From contig DASXUX010000043.1 of the NCBI GenBank assembly GCA_036504595.1, positions 61,967 through 125,966 on the forward strand: a DNA stretch of 64,000 nucleotides. Reading direction: 5' to 3'. The position numbers were made by a program, and so were the translations under genes. The notes under the pieces were generated by a model. That model was not told the DNA's origin. It searched no databases and saw only the letters and a program-made list of their open reading frames with translations. Source of the stretch: DASXUX01 sp036504595 (GTDB lineage: Bacteria > Planctomycetota > SZUA-567 > H5-PLA8). Below are positions 23,821 through 33,600 of the stretch, piece after piece; the stretch's first letter is position 1, and each line of letters starts with the position of its first letter.

Positions 23821-25707
23821 CTAGCCCTTCGTCGCCGATCCCGACGCGCCCTGCTTGGCCTTGTACAGGAACTTGGATTGGGGGTTCGAGAAGACTCTCT
23901 TGTTGAAGAGCACGGTGATCGGAACCTTGAGAACGACGGGCGTCGTGATGGTCTGGTTCACGAAACCGATGGGCTCCAGTGTGGCGGCAAACGTTCCCTT
24001 GGTCAGAGTTACCTTGAAAACCGTTACGTTTGTCTTGGCCGGATTGCTGAGCGTAACTTTGGCGTTTGTTGCAGTCGCCTTGCCCTTCGCGTCGAGCGTG
24101 AAGGCCTGAATCACGCCGCCGGCGTCGATCAGGAACAACTGCTTGTCGAAGGTCGTGCCCGGCGGAGCCGGCACGACGCCCGAGAGCGCGACGCTGTCGT
24201 TGCCGACGGGCTTTTTGAAGTTCAGCTTGACGCTCTTGGTCAGCATGGACAGCGTCTCTGTTTCAGGCGCGGGCAAGCCGCCGAACGGAGTGGAACTGGC
24301 GTCGTTCGGGTTGGTGCCGGCGGCGATTTCTTCAGCGTCGGAGAAGCCGTCGCCATCGCTGTCGTTGCCTTGACCCGCCGTGGGCTCCACGACAGTCACC
24401 GTCGTGCCGGAGGCCACCCCTGTCAGGCCGTCGGTAATCGTCAATGAAACGCTGTAGGTTCCGGCCGCCGCGTAAGCGTGCGTGGTCGTCGCACCGGACC
24501 CGGTGGCGCCATCGCCGAAGGTCCAGGAATAGGTCAGTGTCTTCGTGCCGCCGGATGCCTGCGCGGAGAACGTGACGGGTTCATTTCTGCCCGCCGTGGA
24601 CGGCGTGGCGGTGGCCGGGCTGTCGAGCGCGACGAGTGTGGTTCCAGGCGTGAAGGCCACGCTGCGGAAGGATGTGTTGGGGGGCGCAATCGTCAGCGTG
24701 GTGAACGCTCCGGTGAGCTGTTGATTGTAGGGCGCGGTGTCGATCACGGTGGCGAGCGTGTCGGCCGAACCGGTGCCGATTGTCGCAAAGAGCACAATTC
24801 CATCCAGGCTCTGCACGCCGGTCAAGCCGACGAGGCTTCCCGCGATGGAGCCCTGCGCGATCCACGTGACGCCGTCGAGCGAGTAGTACTTCAGCAGGCC
24901 ATGAGTCTGATCGGCGATGTAGACGACAAACTGTCCCGCGGCGGGCGTAAACATGACGAATCCACCGGGCTTATCGAGCGTCAGGCCGACGAGATTGGTG
25001 GACGTGGCCGCCGTGGTTGGCAGACCGGCGCCGATCTTGGCGATGCCGCCGGTATCTATCGTCGCGGTGCCGAAGGTGGAAAAAAGCTGGTTGCTGAAAA
25101 TCCCGAGCGTGCGAACGCCGCTGATGCCGGCGACTTTAACGCTTGCGCCGGTGTTCCCCAGCGGAGCGTAATGCACGCCGCCCGTGCTGTCGCTGCTGAT
25201 GCCTCCAATCCAGAAGGCGCTGCCATCCGTGGTGATTGCCGCGCGCACGCTATCGCCGTTGAACGCATCGTTGATGCGCGTGGTGGTATCGATCGCGCCG
25301 TGAACGTCCACGCGCGCGACGACGCGGTTGCTTAACGCCGCGGTGGCGAACCTGTACGTGCTGGATGCGTCGCCGGGCGCGGCGGCATAGCCGGCCAGCG
25401 TCACGAAGCGCCGGTCGGTGGACAGGGCGAGTGGACCTTCGGCGCCGGCGCCGGTCTTGCCGGTGTCGTTCCCGCCGGAGAGCGCGAACTTGCTGTTGGA
25501 GCCGCTATCGGCGGTCGGGAGGGCCACGGACTGAACCAGCGTTCCGGACCGGTTGTATTCATCGAGAAAAACGGGCGCGGCGGCGCTCGACAGCGCGGTG
25601 ACCCCATTTCCGACGCGGACAACGACCACGTTGCCGGGTGTGAAATCGGCGGCGGAGGCGAAACTGACGAGAACGAGCAAACACGCCGAGAGTATTGCGG
25701 AGCGCAT
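23821..25707 (-). CDS. Secreted PKD-domain protein with calcium-binding-type repeat
   Basis: A 628-residue exported protein. The signal peptide is MRSAILSACLLVLVSFASAA. Residues about 22-365 look like a beta-propeller-type region (FTPGNVVVVRVGNG, then VFLDEYNRSG, then repeated strands), a pattern I recall from PVC secreted proteins. A PKD domain follows (about 368-450, with YSWTFGDGATGSG and HAYAAAGTYSVSLTITD), then a thrombospondin type 3-like calcium loop (DSDGDGFSDAEEIAAGTNPN), then a C-terminal beta region of unknown type. No sorting signal is obvious at the end. ATG 25707 follows AGGAGGGGG. It probably acts at or outside the cell surface; the ligand is unknown. Confidence 0.75.
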   Translation of the reverse strand: MRSAILSACLLVLVSFASAADFTPGNVVVVRVGNGVTALSSAAAPVFLDEYNRSGTLVQSVALPTADSGSNSKFALSGGNDTGKTGAGAEGPLALSTDRRFVTLAGYAAAPGDASSTYRFATAALSNRVVARVDVHGAIDTTTRINDAFNGDSVRAAITTDGSAFWIGGISSDSTGGVHYAPLGNTGASVKVAGISGVRTLGIFSNQLFSTFGTATIDTGGIAKIGAGLPTTAATSTNLVGLTLDKPGGFVMFTPAAGQFVVYIADQTHGLLKYYSLDGVTWIAQGSIAGSLVGLTGVQSLDGIVLFATIGTGSADTLATVIDTAPYNQQLTGAFTTLTIAPPNTSFRSVAFTPGTTLVALDSPATATPSTAGRNEPVTFSAQASGGTKTLTYSWTFGDGATGSGATTTHAYAAAGTYSVSLTITDGLTGVASGTTVTVVEPTAGQGNDSDGDGFSDAEEIAAGTNPNDASSTPFGGLPAPETETLSMLTKSVKLNFKKPVGNDSVALSGVVPAPPGTTFDKQLFLIDAGGVIQAFTLDAKGKATATNAKVTLSNPAKTNVTVFKVTLTKGTFAATLEPIGFVNQTITTPVVLKVPITVLFNKRVFSNPQSKFLYKAKQGASGSATKG

Positions 25708-25842
25708 GGTGAATCCCCCTCCTGAGACAATAGACTTCAGCGGCAAACATCGTCCGGGTATTCCAGCATGTCAAATAAAATGCGGAGCGAAATGAAGGGT
25801 ATTCGGGAAATGTAATTCTTGGGGAGGGCGCAAGGCGGCGCC

Positions 25843-25910
25843 TACCCCTCACCCCGCGTTCGTCCGGCTACGCCGGACTCACGTCGGCCCTCTTCCGCAA
25901 GGGGAGAGGG
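25843..25910. repeat. Intergenic repeat with GTCCGGCTACGCCGGAC hairpin
   Basis: A 68-bp block, CCCCTCACCCC...GGGGAGAGGG, with an inner perfect 7-bp stem GTCCGGC/GCCGGAC. It lies downstream of carB (39 bases past its stop) and upstream of the PKD gene. It may act as a terminator for carB. Confidence 0.6.
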
Positions 25911-25949
25911 AAAAACACGGCACGCCATCCAGGAGGATTGCGCTACACG

Positions 25950-28900
25950 TTAACGGACTTCGGCGGCTTTCAGAAAGTACTCCTGCAGCGCTTTGACGCC
26001 GTAGCCTTTCTGCATGCTTTCGATGCCGGTGACGGCGGCCTGGCCGCCGGCGATGGTGGTGATGCAGGGGATGTTGTGGGCGACCATCATGGTGCGGATG
26101 CGGGCTTCGTCGGTGTGGTGGCCTTTGCCGGTCGGGGTGTTGATGACCAGGGCGATCGAACCGTTCTTGACCAGGTCGAGCATGTTTGGGCGGCCTTCGC
26201 TGATCTTGCGGAGACGTTCGGTCTTGATGCCGTGGCGCGCGAGCGTTTTGTGCGTGCCGGCGGTGGTGACGATCTGGAAGCCGAGCGTGACGAACTGCTT
26301 GGCGAGCTGCACGGCGTCGCGCTTATCGGCGTCTGAAACGGAGAGGAAGATTTTGCCTTTCCCCGGCGTGGGCAGCGTTTGTCCGGCGGCCATCTGCGCT
26401 TTGGCGAAGGCGCGGCCGAAATCGGTGTCGATGCCCATGACTTCGCCGGTGGATTTCATCTCGGGGCCGAGGACGGTGTCGTTGCCGAGGAACTTGTTGA
26501 AGGGGAAGACGGATTCCTTGATGCAGATGTGATCGATTTGCGGGACGGACGTGATGCCCTGCGCCTTCAGGCTGACGCCGACCATGCACTTGGCGGCGAC
26601 TTTCGCCCAGGGAATGCCGGTGGCTTTGCTGACGAACGGGACCGTGCGGGATGCTCGCGGGTTGACTTCCAGCACGTAGATCGTTTCGCCTTTGACCGCG
26701 AACTGGATATTCATCAGGCCGACGACTTTCAGCGCGTGCGCGAGGCGGCGGGTGATGTCGCCGATGCGCGAGATCTGGCCATCGGAGAGGGAGTGCGGCG
26801 GCAGGGCCATCGCGGCGTCGCCGGAATGTGTGCCGGCCTCTTCGATGTGTTCGAGCACGCCGGCGAGGAGCACGTCGGTGCCGTCGGAGATGGCATCGAC
26901 ATCGACTTCGATGGCGTCTTCGAGGAACTTGTCGATGAGCACGGGCGCGTCGGGGCCGGCTTCGAACGCGGCTTCCAGGTACGGGACAAGCTTGGTTGGG
27001 TCGTAGCAGATTTCCATGGCTCGCCCGCCGAGCACGAAGCTGGGACGGACGATCACGGGGTAGCCGATGCGCGCGGCGACCTTCTTGGCGTCCTCGATGT
27101 TCATGGCCGTGCTGCCGGGCGCCTGGTTGAGCTTCAGCTTGTCCACCAGCACGTTGAACTTCTTGCGGTCCTCGGCGTCTTCGATGGATTCGACGGAGGT
27201 GCCGATGATCTTCACGCCGGCGTCGTGGAGGCGGCGGGCGAGGTTGAGCGGGGTCTGGCCGCCGAACTGAACGATCGTGCCATCGGGCTTGACGGTGTCG
27301 TGAATGTTCATCACGTCTTCGAACGTGAGCGGCTCGAAGAAGAGCAGGTCGGAAGTGTCGTAATCGGTGGAGACGGTTTCAGGGTTGGAGTTCACCATGA
27401 TGGACTCATAGCCGAGTTCCTTCATGGCAAAGGCGGCGTGGACGCAGCAGTAGTCGAATTCGATGCCCTGGCCGATTCGATTGGGGCCGCCGCCGAGGAT
27501 CATGATCTTCTTTTTCTTGCTCAAGCGCGGAGCTGCTTCGTCTTCGTTTTCGTACGAGGAGTAGAAGTAGGGCGTGTAGGCTTCGAATTCGGCGGCGCAG
27601 GTGTCCACCAGCTTGAAGGTGGCGGCGATGCCGAGCTGCTTGCGGCGCGCGCGAACGTCCGTTTCGCTGCACGACCAGATCCATGCGAGTTGCGCATCGG
27701 AGAAGCCGTTGCGCTTGGCTTCGCGGAAGAGTTCAACGGAGGCGTCTTCGAGTTTCGCGACGGCGCGCAGTTTGGCTTCGATCTGGATGAGGTCCTGGAT
27801 GTTGCGCAGGAACCACGGGTCGATCTTGGTCAGGTCGGCGATGGCCTGGAGGCTATAGCCGGACTTCAGCGCGGCTCGGATGGCGAAAATGCGCTGTTCG
27901 TTGGGGCGCGAGAGAAGCTGCTGGAGGGCTTCGCGAGTGAGATCCTTCTCCTTCACTTCCTGCTTGTCGCAGCCTAAGCCGGCGCGTTTGGTTTCCAGGC
28001 CGCGCAGGGCTTTTTGCAGCGCTTCCTTGAAGGTGCGGCCGATGGCCATGACTTCGCCGACGGATTTCATCTGCGTGCCGAGGGTGGAATCGGTCGCGGG
28101 GAACTTTTCGAAGGCGAAGCGCGGAATCTTCACCACGCAGTAATCGATGGACGGTTCGAAGCAGGCGGGGGTGTTGCGCGTGATGTCGTTGGGCAGTTCG
28201 TCGAGCGTGTAGCCGATGGCGAGCTTGGCGGCGATCTTGGCGATGGGGAAGCCGGTGGCTTTGCTGGCCAGCGCGGAGCTGCGCGAGACGCGCGGGTTCA
28301 TTTCGATGACGACGAGGCGGCCGTCGTCGGGGTTGACGGCGAACTGGATGTTGCTGCCGCCGGTTTCGACGCCGATTTCGCGGATGATCTGGATCGAGGC
28401 GTCGCGCATGCGCTGGTATTCCTTGTCGGTCAGCGTTTGCGCGGGGGCGACGGTGATGGAATCGCCGGTGTGGACGCCCATGGGGTCGAAGTTTTCGATG
28501 GAGCAGATGATGACGACGTTGTCGCGTTTGTCGCGCATCACTTCGAGCTCGAATTCCTTCCAGCCTTCGAGGGATTCTTCGACGAGGATTTCGGAGTTGA
28601 GGCTGTACATCAGGCCGCGGCGCGCGATGGCCTCGAATTCTTCGATGTTGTAAGCGATGCCGCCGCCCGTGCCGCCGAGCGTGAAGCCGGGGCGGATGAC
28701 GCAGGGCAGGCCGATTTCGCGGGCGAGGGCGATGGCTTCATCGATATTGTGGGCGCTGCCGGAGCGGGGGAGGTCAAGGCCGATGCTGCGGATGGCCTGC
28801 TTGAAGAGTTCGCGGTCTTCGGCTTTCTGGATGGCTTTTTCGTCGGCGCCGATCATCTGCACATTGAACTTTTTCAGGACGCCGCTGCGGGCGAGCTGGA

Positions 28901-29198
28901 TGGCGGTGTTGAGGCCGGTCTGACCGCCGAGGGTGGGGAGGAGGGCGTCGGGGCGTTCGATTTCGATGATTTTGGCGACGACTTCGGGGGTGACGGGTTC
29001 GATGTAGGTGCGATCGGCCATTTCGGGATCGGTCATGATGGTGGCCGGGTTGGAATTGACGAGGACGACATAATAGCCTTCTTCGCGCAGGGCTTTGCAG
29101 GCCTGCGTGCCGGAATAATCGAACTCACAGGCCTGGCCGATAATGATCGGGCCGGAGCCGATGATGAGGATTTTGTGGATATCGGTTCGTTTGGGCAT
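25950..29198 (-). CDS. carB: Carbamoyl-phosphate synthase large chain CarB
   Basis: Makes carbamoyl phosphate from ammonia (supplied by CarA), bicarbonate and two ATP, for arginine and pyrimidine synthesis. The product is 1,082 residues, close to the usual 1,070-1,080. Two ATP-grasp halves are visible: the first begins KILIIGSGPIIIGQACEFDY and the second KIMILGGGPNRIGQGIEFDY. Between them is the oligomerisation domain (about 405-555), and at the end the allosteric MGS-like domain (about 945-1070, with HKTLARHGI and NTPTGKGHHTDE). carA is not adjacent. ATG 29198 has GAGGGAG about 13 bases upstream. Confidence 0.97.
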   Translation of the reverse strand: MPKRTDIHKILIIGSGPIIIGQACEFDYSGTQACKALREEGYYVVLVNSNPATIMTDPEMADRTYIEPVTPEVVAKIIEIERPDALLPTLGGQTGLNTAIQLARSGVLKKFNVQMIGADEKAIQKAEDRELFKQAIRSIGLDLPRSGSAHNIDEAIALAREIGLPCVIRPGFTLGGTGGGIAYNIEEFEAIARRGLMYSLNSEILVEESLEGWKEFELEVMRDKRDNVVIICSIENFDPMGVHTGDSITVAPAQTLTDKEYQRMRDASIQIIREIGVETGGSNIQFAVNPDDGRLVVIEMNPRVSRSSALASKATGFPIAKIAAKLAIGYTLDELPNDITRNTPACFEPSIDYCVVKIPRFAFEKFPATDSTLGTQMKSVGEVMAIGRTFKEALQKALRGLETKRAGLGCDKQEVKEKDLTREALQQLLSRPNEQRIFAIRAALKSGYSLQAIADLTKIDPWFLRNIQDLIQIEAKLRAVAKLEDASVELFREAKRNGFSDAQLAWIWSCSETDVRARRKQLGIAATFKLVDTCAAEFEAYTPYFYSSYENEDEAAPRLSKKKKIMILGGGPNRIGQGIEFDYCCVHAAFAMKELGYESIMVNSNPETVSTDYDTSDLLFFEPLTFEDVMNIHDTVKPDGTIVQFGGQTPLNLARRLHDAGVKIIGTSVESIEDAEDRKKFNVLVDKLKLNQAPGSTAMNIEDAKKVAARIGYPVIVRPSFVLGGRAMEICYDPTKLVPYLEAAFEAGPDAPVLIDKFLEDAIEVDVDAISDGTDVLLAGVLEHIEEAGTHSGDAAMALPPHSLSDGQISRIGDITRRLAHALKVVGLMNIQFAVKGETIYVLEVNPRASRTVPFVSKATGIPWAKVAAKCMVGVSLKAQGITSVPQIDHICIKESVFPFNKFLGNDTVLGPEMKSTGEVMGIDTDFGRAFAKAQMAAGQTLPTPGKGKIFLSVSDADKRDAVQLAKQFVTLGFQIVTTAGTHKTLARHGIKTERLRKISEGRPNMLDLVKNGSIALVINTPTGKGHHTDEARIRTMMVAHNIPCITTIAGGQAAVTGIESMQKGYGVKALQEYFLKAAEVR

Positions 29199-29467
29199 TT
29201 ACCGTGTGGCTCCCTCAGGCTGCCTTGCGGCGGCCCGCAGCACTCAATGGGTAAGCTTTCGTACTTGGGACCTCGATCACCGAACAGCGCACTTCGTGGA
29301 TTGACGTTACTATAGATTCCACGGAATGGAAGAAGAGGCGTGCGGAAATCCGGAGCGTGTTGCGGAATTATTTTTGACGCTGGAAAAGCGGGAAGCAAAA
29401 GAACGAGTTTCGCATAGAGATTGCGAATGGCCAGCACAATTTGCCGATGACAAGAATTGGCCAGAAA
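29199..29467. other. Intergenic region upstream of carB
   Basis: It should hold the carB promoter (minus strand). A TATAGT box (revcomp at about 29310-29315) is a possible -10 element, without a convincing -35. No pyrimidine attenuator or riboswitch was recognised, and no gene. Confidence 0.35.
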
Positions 29468-29594
29468 TCAGGGCGTCGGGAAGGGACCTTCGACACGCAG
29501 TGTGAGCCGGTGCGCCAGGAGCTTCACGATTTCGAGAGACCGAGATTCCTTGCGCCCGCTGTAGGTAAGCTGCGGCAATTCCGCGTGTCCGATA

Positions 29595-29960
29595 TCATCC
29601 GGCAGCGGGGCTGGCGTTACTGCAACGCGAGGCAATCTGATCGCCGGCGTAGCAGACGAGTTCTGTTTGTCCTTCGGCATCCACGCTGACGGTCTTGTAT
29701 TCCGGCAGCGACCACTCCAGCACGATGCCGCCATTGCCGTCGGGAACGACTTTATCGGGAACGGGGACGGTTTGATCGCGCAACCAGATGGCAAGCTGGT
29801 ATGCGGCGGCGATCGCGCGTGCGGTTGGCGGAGTCAAGTCGTCGTCGGCGAGACCGCTGGCATCCGTGCGCCACGCATCGAGCCGGCCGGTGACAGCAGC
29901 CCACAACTCGGCTGTGGCACCACGCACTCGTTTAAGGTTCAAAAGCGGGTTTTCGCCCAT
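29595..29960 (-). CDS. Small unknown protein, possibly frameshifted
   Basis: A 121-residue product beginning MGENPLLNLKRVRGATAELW, with a helical first half (to about residue 65) and a strand-rich part (GGIVLEWSLPEYKTVSVDAE, TELVCYAGDQ). After about residue 106 the frame becomes atypical and ends at 29595. A neighbouring frame of the same strand continues with sensible sequence (IRLPRVAVTPAPLPDDIGHA, then SLEIVKLLAHRLTLRV) to a stop at 29468. This suggests a single-base frameshift near 29625-29645, from sequencing error or mutation. The family is not recognised. An upstream extension to 30182 reads through the hairpin array and is not credible. Confidence 0.5.
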   Translation of the reverse strand: MGENPLLNLKRVRGATAELWAAVTGRLDAWRTDASGLADDDLTPPTARAIAAAYQLAIWLRDQTVPVPDKVVPDGNGGIVLEWSLPEYKTVSVDAEGQTELVCYAGDQIASRCSNASPAAG

Positions 29961-30054
29961 AGCGCACCTACAGACACTATATCCCAATGAAGAGCAGAGC
30001 ACAAGGTTGGGGAGTGGTGAGTGGTGAGGGGTGCGTAGCCCTATCGCAACACCC

Positions 30055-30286
30055 ACCCGGCTTTTAGCCGGGTTCCAGATGTTGTTAGACCCCTGCTTCA
30101 GCAGGGGGCAAGGCGGCACCGCGCAATCGGTAGCCGGCTTCGAGCCGGCTTCCGAAGTGACGCTGGGCTTAAGCCCTTCCATCTTCGGGGTAAGCCGACT
30201 GAAGTCGGCTATAGATCACTGGGGCGTCGCGAAACCCCAGCTAAAGCTGGGGCCTAACAACATCTGGAAGCAGGCTGAAGCCTGCT
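30055..30286. repeat. Array of seven perfect small hairpins with different stems
   Basis: Hairpins at 30055-30073 (ACCCGGC/GCCGGGT), 30090-30107 (CCCCTGC/GCAGGGG), 30132-30150 (AGCCGGC/GCCGGCT), 30165-30176 (GGGC/GCCC), 30193-30210 (AGCCGAC/GTCGGCT), 30235-30252 (CCCCAGC/GCTGGGG) and 30269-30286 (AGCAGGC/GCCTGCT). Loops are TTTTA, TTCA, TTCGA, TTAA, TGAA, TAAA and TGAA. The spacer after the first hairpin (TTCCAGATGTTGTTAG, 30073-30088) is the exact reverse complement of the spacer before the last (CTAACAACATCTGGAA, 30254-30269), so the array is itself a large inverted repeat. Confidence 0.9.
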
Positions 30287-30341
30287 GGGATACTTCCGGC
30301 TGTCAGCAGTTGGACTATGCACTCGAGTTGTGGAGCTCTGT

Positions 30342-30425
30342 TTGAACCGCAAAGGCTCAAAGACGCAAAGAAGAGCTCTTAACTTAGGATCCTTTCTTTG
30401 CGCCTTCGCGTCTTTGCGGTTTCAA
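30342..30425. repeat. 84-bp inverted repeat (TTGAACCGCAAAGGC family), copy 1
   Basis: Arms TTGAACCGCAAAGGCTCAAA... and ...CGCGTCTTTGCGGTTTCAA enclose GAAGAGCTCTTAAC. It is nearly identical to 41675-41755, which lies between livH and livM. Confidence 0.85.
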
Positions 30426-30485
30426 GCTTTCCTTCACCCAGCGCCGGTAGAGGTAAACAGAACTGTTCTGACGCCAAACTATCAC

Positions 30486-30525
30486 ACTACCAGACGACCA
30501 GACGACCAGGCCACCAGACTACCGG
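30486..30525. repeat. CCAGACGACCAGA low-complexity repeat, copy 2
   Basis: Five imperfect 8-9 bp units (CTACCAGACGACCAGACGAC...), of the same type as 19426-19476. Upstream of the histidine kinase gene. Confidence 0.55.
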
Positions 30526-30643
30526 TTGTTTCGTTTGGATTCGTGTTGCCTGGCATGGGAGTTTTGATACACTTTTCCCTTTGGTTTTCGCGGGCTGTGT
30601 ATCGCCCTGACACTCATCTGGAAAATAATTTCACGAGGGCTTC

Positions 30644-33600
30644 ATGTCCCAAGTTATGGACGAGCTGCGGCAGCTCCGTGAGGAGAACCAGCGTCTGCGG
30701 ACGAAACTCGCCGAACTGCAAGGCGCGGGACAAGGTCCGGTGCTGAATGGTACTGCAACCGAGCACCGGCGCGTGGAGGAGGAGCTGCAGAAGTTTGTTT
30801 CGCTGGCCGATCACAGCACTGAATTCATCGGCATGTGCGACATGAACCTCAAGCCGTTCTATGTCAACGCAGCCGGCATGAAACTCGTCGGGTTGGATTC
30901 GCTGGCGCAAGCCTGTTCGGTACCCGTGCATGAGTTCTTTTTTCCCGAAGACCAGGCGATGATCACGGAGGAGTTTTATCCGAAAGTGCTGCGGGAGGGC
31001 CGCGCGGAGGTGGAGGTGCGGTTCCGCCATTTCAAGACCGGCGCGGCGCTGTGGATGATCCACAACGTCTTCTACATCAAGGACGCCGCGGGCCGGCCGA
31101 TAGGTCTGGCGACAGTCAGCCGCGACATCACGAAGCGCAAACAGGCGGAGACCCAGCGGGATCGGGTCTTTGAATACTCGCTCGATATGTTGTGCGTAGT
31201 CGGGTTTGACGGCTATTTCAAGCGCGTCAGTCCCTCCTTTGAGAGGACCCTGGGGTGGTCCGAAGCGGAGTTGTTGTCCAAGCCTTTTTCCGAGTTCATT
31301 CACCCCGACGATCGCGAAGCCACCCTCCAGGCGGCCAAGGCCAATGAGCGCGGCAAGGAAACCATACGCTTTGAGAACCGCTATCCGTGCAAAGACGGCT
31401 CCTGCAAGTGGATCTCATGGAACGCTCATCCGGTGGTCGAGGAAAAGCTGATCGTCGCGATGGCCCGGGATATCACGGACGCCAAGCGGGCGGAGGAGGC
31501 GCTGCGAGGGAGCGAGCATCGGCTGGCGGCGGCGCTGGAAATCGCGCAGTTGGGCGTGTGGGAATATCGTCCGGACAGCGGCCGCATTGAATACGATCAG
31601 CGCACCAGCGAGATGTTTGGCACGGGCGAAATACGCCCGATGTCTATCGAGGAGTTCCTGGCTTTCGTGCATGAAGAAGACCGCCAGCGCGTGGCGGCCG
31701 ATGTCCGCGCCGCACTCGATCCGGCCGGCGATGGGCTCTACGACACGGTGTACCGAATCGTGCGGGGCGGTGACGGCGCGCAGCGCTGGATCGCCGCTCG
31801 GGGCCACGCAATCTTCACCGGTGAGGGTCCGAACCGGCGACTGGTCCGCGCCATCGGCACGGGGATGGATATCACCGAGCGCAAACAGGCGGAGGAGGCG
31901 CTGCGGAAAACTCAGGAGCAGTATCGCGGCGTGGTGGAGAATACCACCGCGATCATTCTGCGGCTGGACACGCGTGGCGTGGTCACGTTTGCGAACTCGC
32001 GGGCGCTGGAGTTCTTTGGCTACACGGCAGAGGAACTGATCGGGAAGCACGCGGTCGGCATGATCGTGCCGGCGAAGGAAACCACGGGCCGGGATCTGGC
32101 GGCGATGATCGACGCGATCTCGGCCGACCCGGACCGGTTCCACGCCAATGCCAACGAGAACATGTGCAAGGACGGGCGGCGGGTGTGGCTGGATTGGACC
32201 AATTCGGGCATTTACGACGAACACGGCAAGCTGACCGAATTTCTCGCGGTGGGGATCGATGCGACGGAAAGGAAGAAGGCGCAGGAGGCGCTGCGGGCGA
32301 GCGAGGCCGTCTACCGTTCGCTGTTTGAAAACATGCTGGACGGTTTTGCGCGCTGCCAGATGCAGTATGACGAGCAGGGGCGGCCGGTGGACTTTACGTA
32401 TCTTCAGGTGAACGGTGCGTTTGAGCGCCTGACCGGCTTAAAGGACGTCGTCGGAAAGAAAGTCTCGGAGGTGATCCCGGGAATCCGCACCGCGGATCCA
32501 GAATTGTTCGACCTTTATGCCAGGGTTGCATCAACGGGCCAGCCGGAGCGGCGGGAGTTCTTACTGGAATCCTGGGGAGTCTGGTTTTCGCTTTCCGCTT
32601 ACTGTCCGGAGCGCGGCCAGTTCGTTGCTGTTTTCGACAATATCACCGCGCGCAAGACGGCGGAAAGCCGCATGGAAGCGGACTTGGACGCTCTCACCCG
32701 AATGCATGTGTTGAGCGGAAAACTGCTTAAGGCGGGGGAACGCCGCGCGCTTTTACAGGAAGTCACGGATGCGGCGGTTGCCATCATGGGGTCCGAACGC
32801 GGCACGCTGCAATTGCTGGAAGGCGATTCGCTCCGCATCGTCGCGCATCACGGACATCAGCCGCCGTTCCTGGAGTATTTTGCGGCGGCCGAGAGCCGGG
32901 CCTCGGCATGCGGCGAGGCGCTGAAGCGCGGCGGGCGTGTCATTGTTCCCGACGTTGAGGAAAGTCCGCTGTTCGTGGGAACGCCTTCGTTGCCGGTGTT
33001 GCGAGCGGCGGGCGTGCGGTCGGTGCAATCGTCGCCGCTGATCAGCCGAACCGGAGCGCTGCTGGGCGTCCTTACGACTCATTGGGGCGTTCCGCATACG
33101 CCGGACGAGCATAATCTTTGGCGTCTTGACCTGCTGTTGCGGCAGGCGAGTGACCTGATCGAGTCGGCCAAAGCCGAGGAGGCGCTGCGGGAGAGCGAGG
33201 CACGCTTCCGCACCATGGCCAACGCGATGCCGCAACTGGCCTGGGTGGCCAACGCCGACGGCTGGATCCCTTGGTATAACCGCCGGTGGTACGAGTACAC
33301 TGGCACGACTCCTGAACAGATGGAGGGCTGGGGCTGGCAAAGCGTCCACGATCCAGTTGCATTGCCCAAGGTACTGGAACAGTGGAAAGCCTCCATCGCG
33401 ACGGGCGAAGCGTTTGAAATGACCTTCCCGCTGCGTGGCGCCGACGGCGTCTACCGCCTCTTCTTGACTCGTGGCTTCCCGCTCAAGGACGCGGCGGGCC
33501 ACGTCATGCAGTGGTTCGGCACCAACACGGATGTGACCGAACTCAAACGCGTCGAGGAGGCTCTGCAAGCGGCGAAGGTTGCGGCCGAAAGCGCCAACAA

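Larger units (their letters stand above)
29961..30643. other. Repeat-rich divergent intergenic region
   Basis: About 680 bases between the small unknown gene (minus) and the histidine kinase (plus). From left to right it holds GTGGTGAG-type low complexity (30010-30035), the seven-hairpin array (30055-30286), an 84-bp inverted repeat (30342-30425) and a CCAGACGACCAGA block (30486-30525). The last 110 bases must include the kinase promoter; no clear -35/-10 was fixed. Confidence 0.6.

Noticed and set aside
26379..29315. Two plus-strand open frames (532 and 433 residues) opposite carB
   Set aside because: carB is unmistakable on the minus strand; these are GC-driven antisense frames with low-complexity, glycine- and aspartate-rich products.
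30031..30345. Short plus-strand frame through the hairpin array
   Set aside because: Its sequence is determined by the palindromes; no ribosome binding site or homology.
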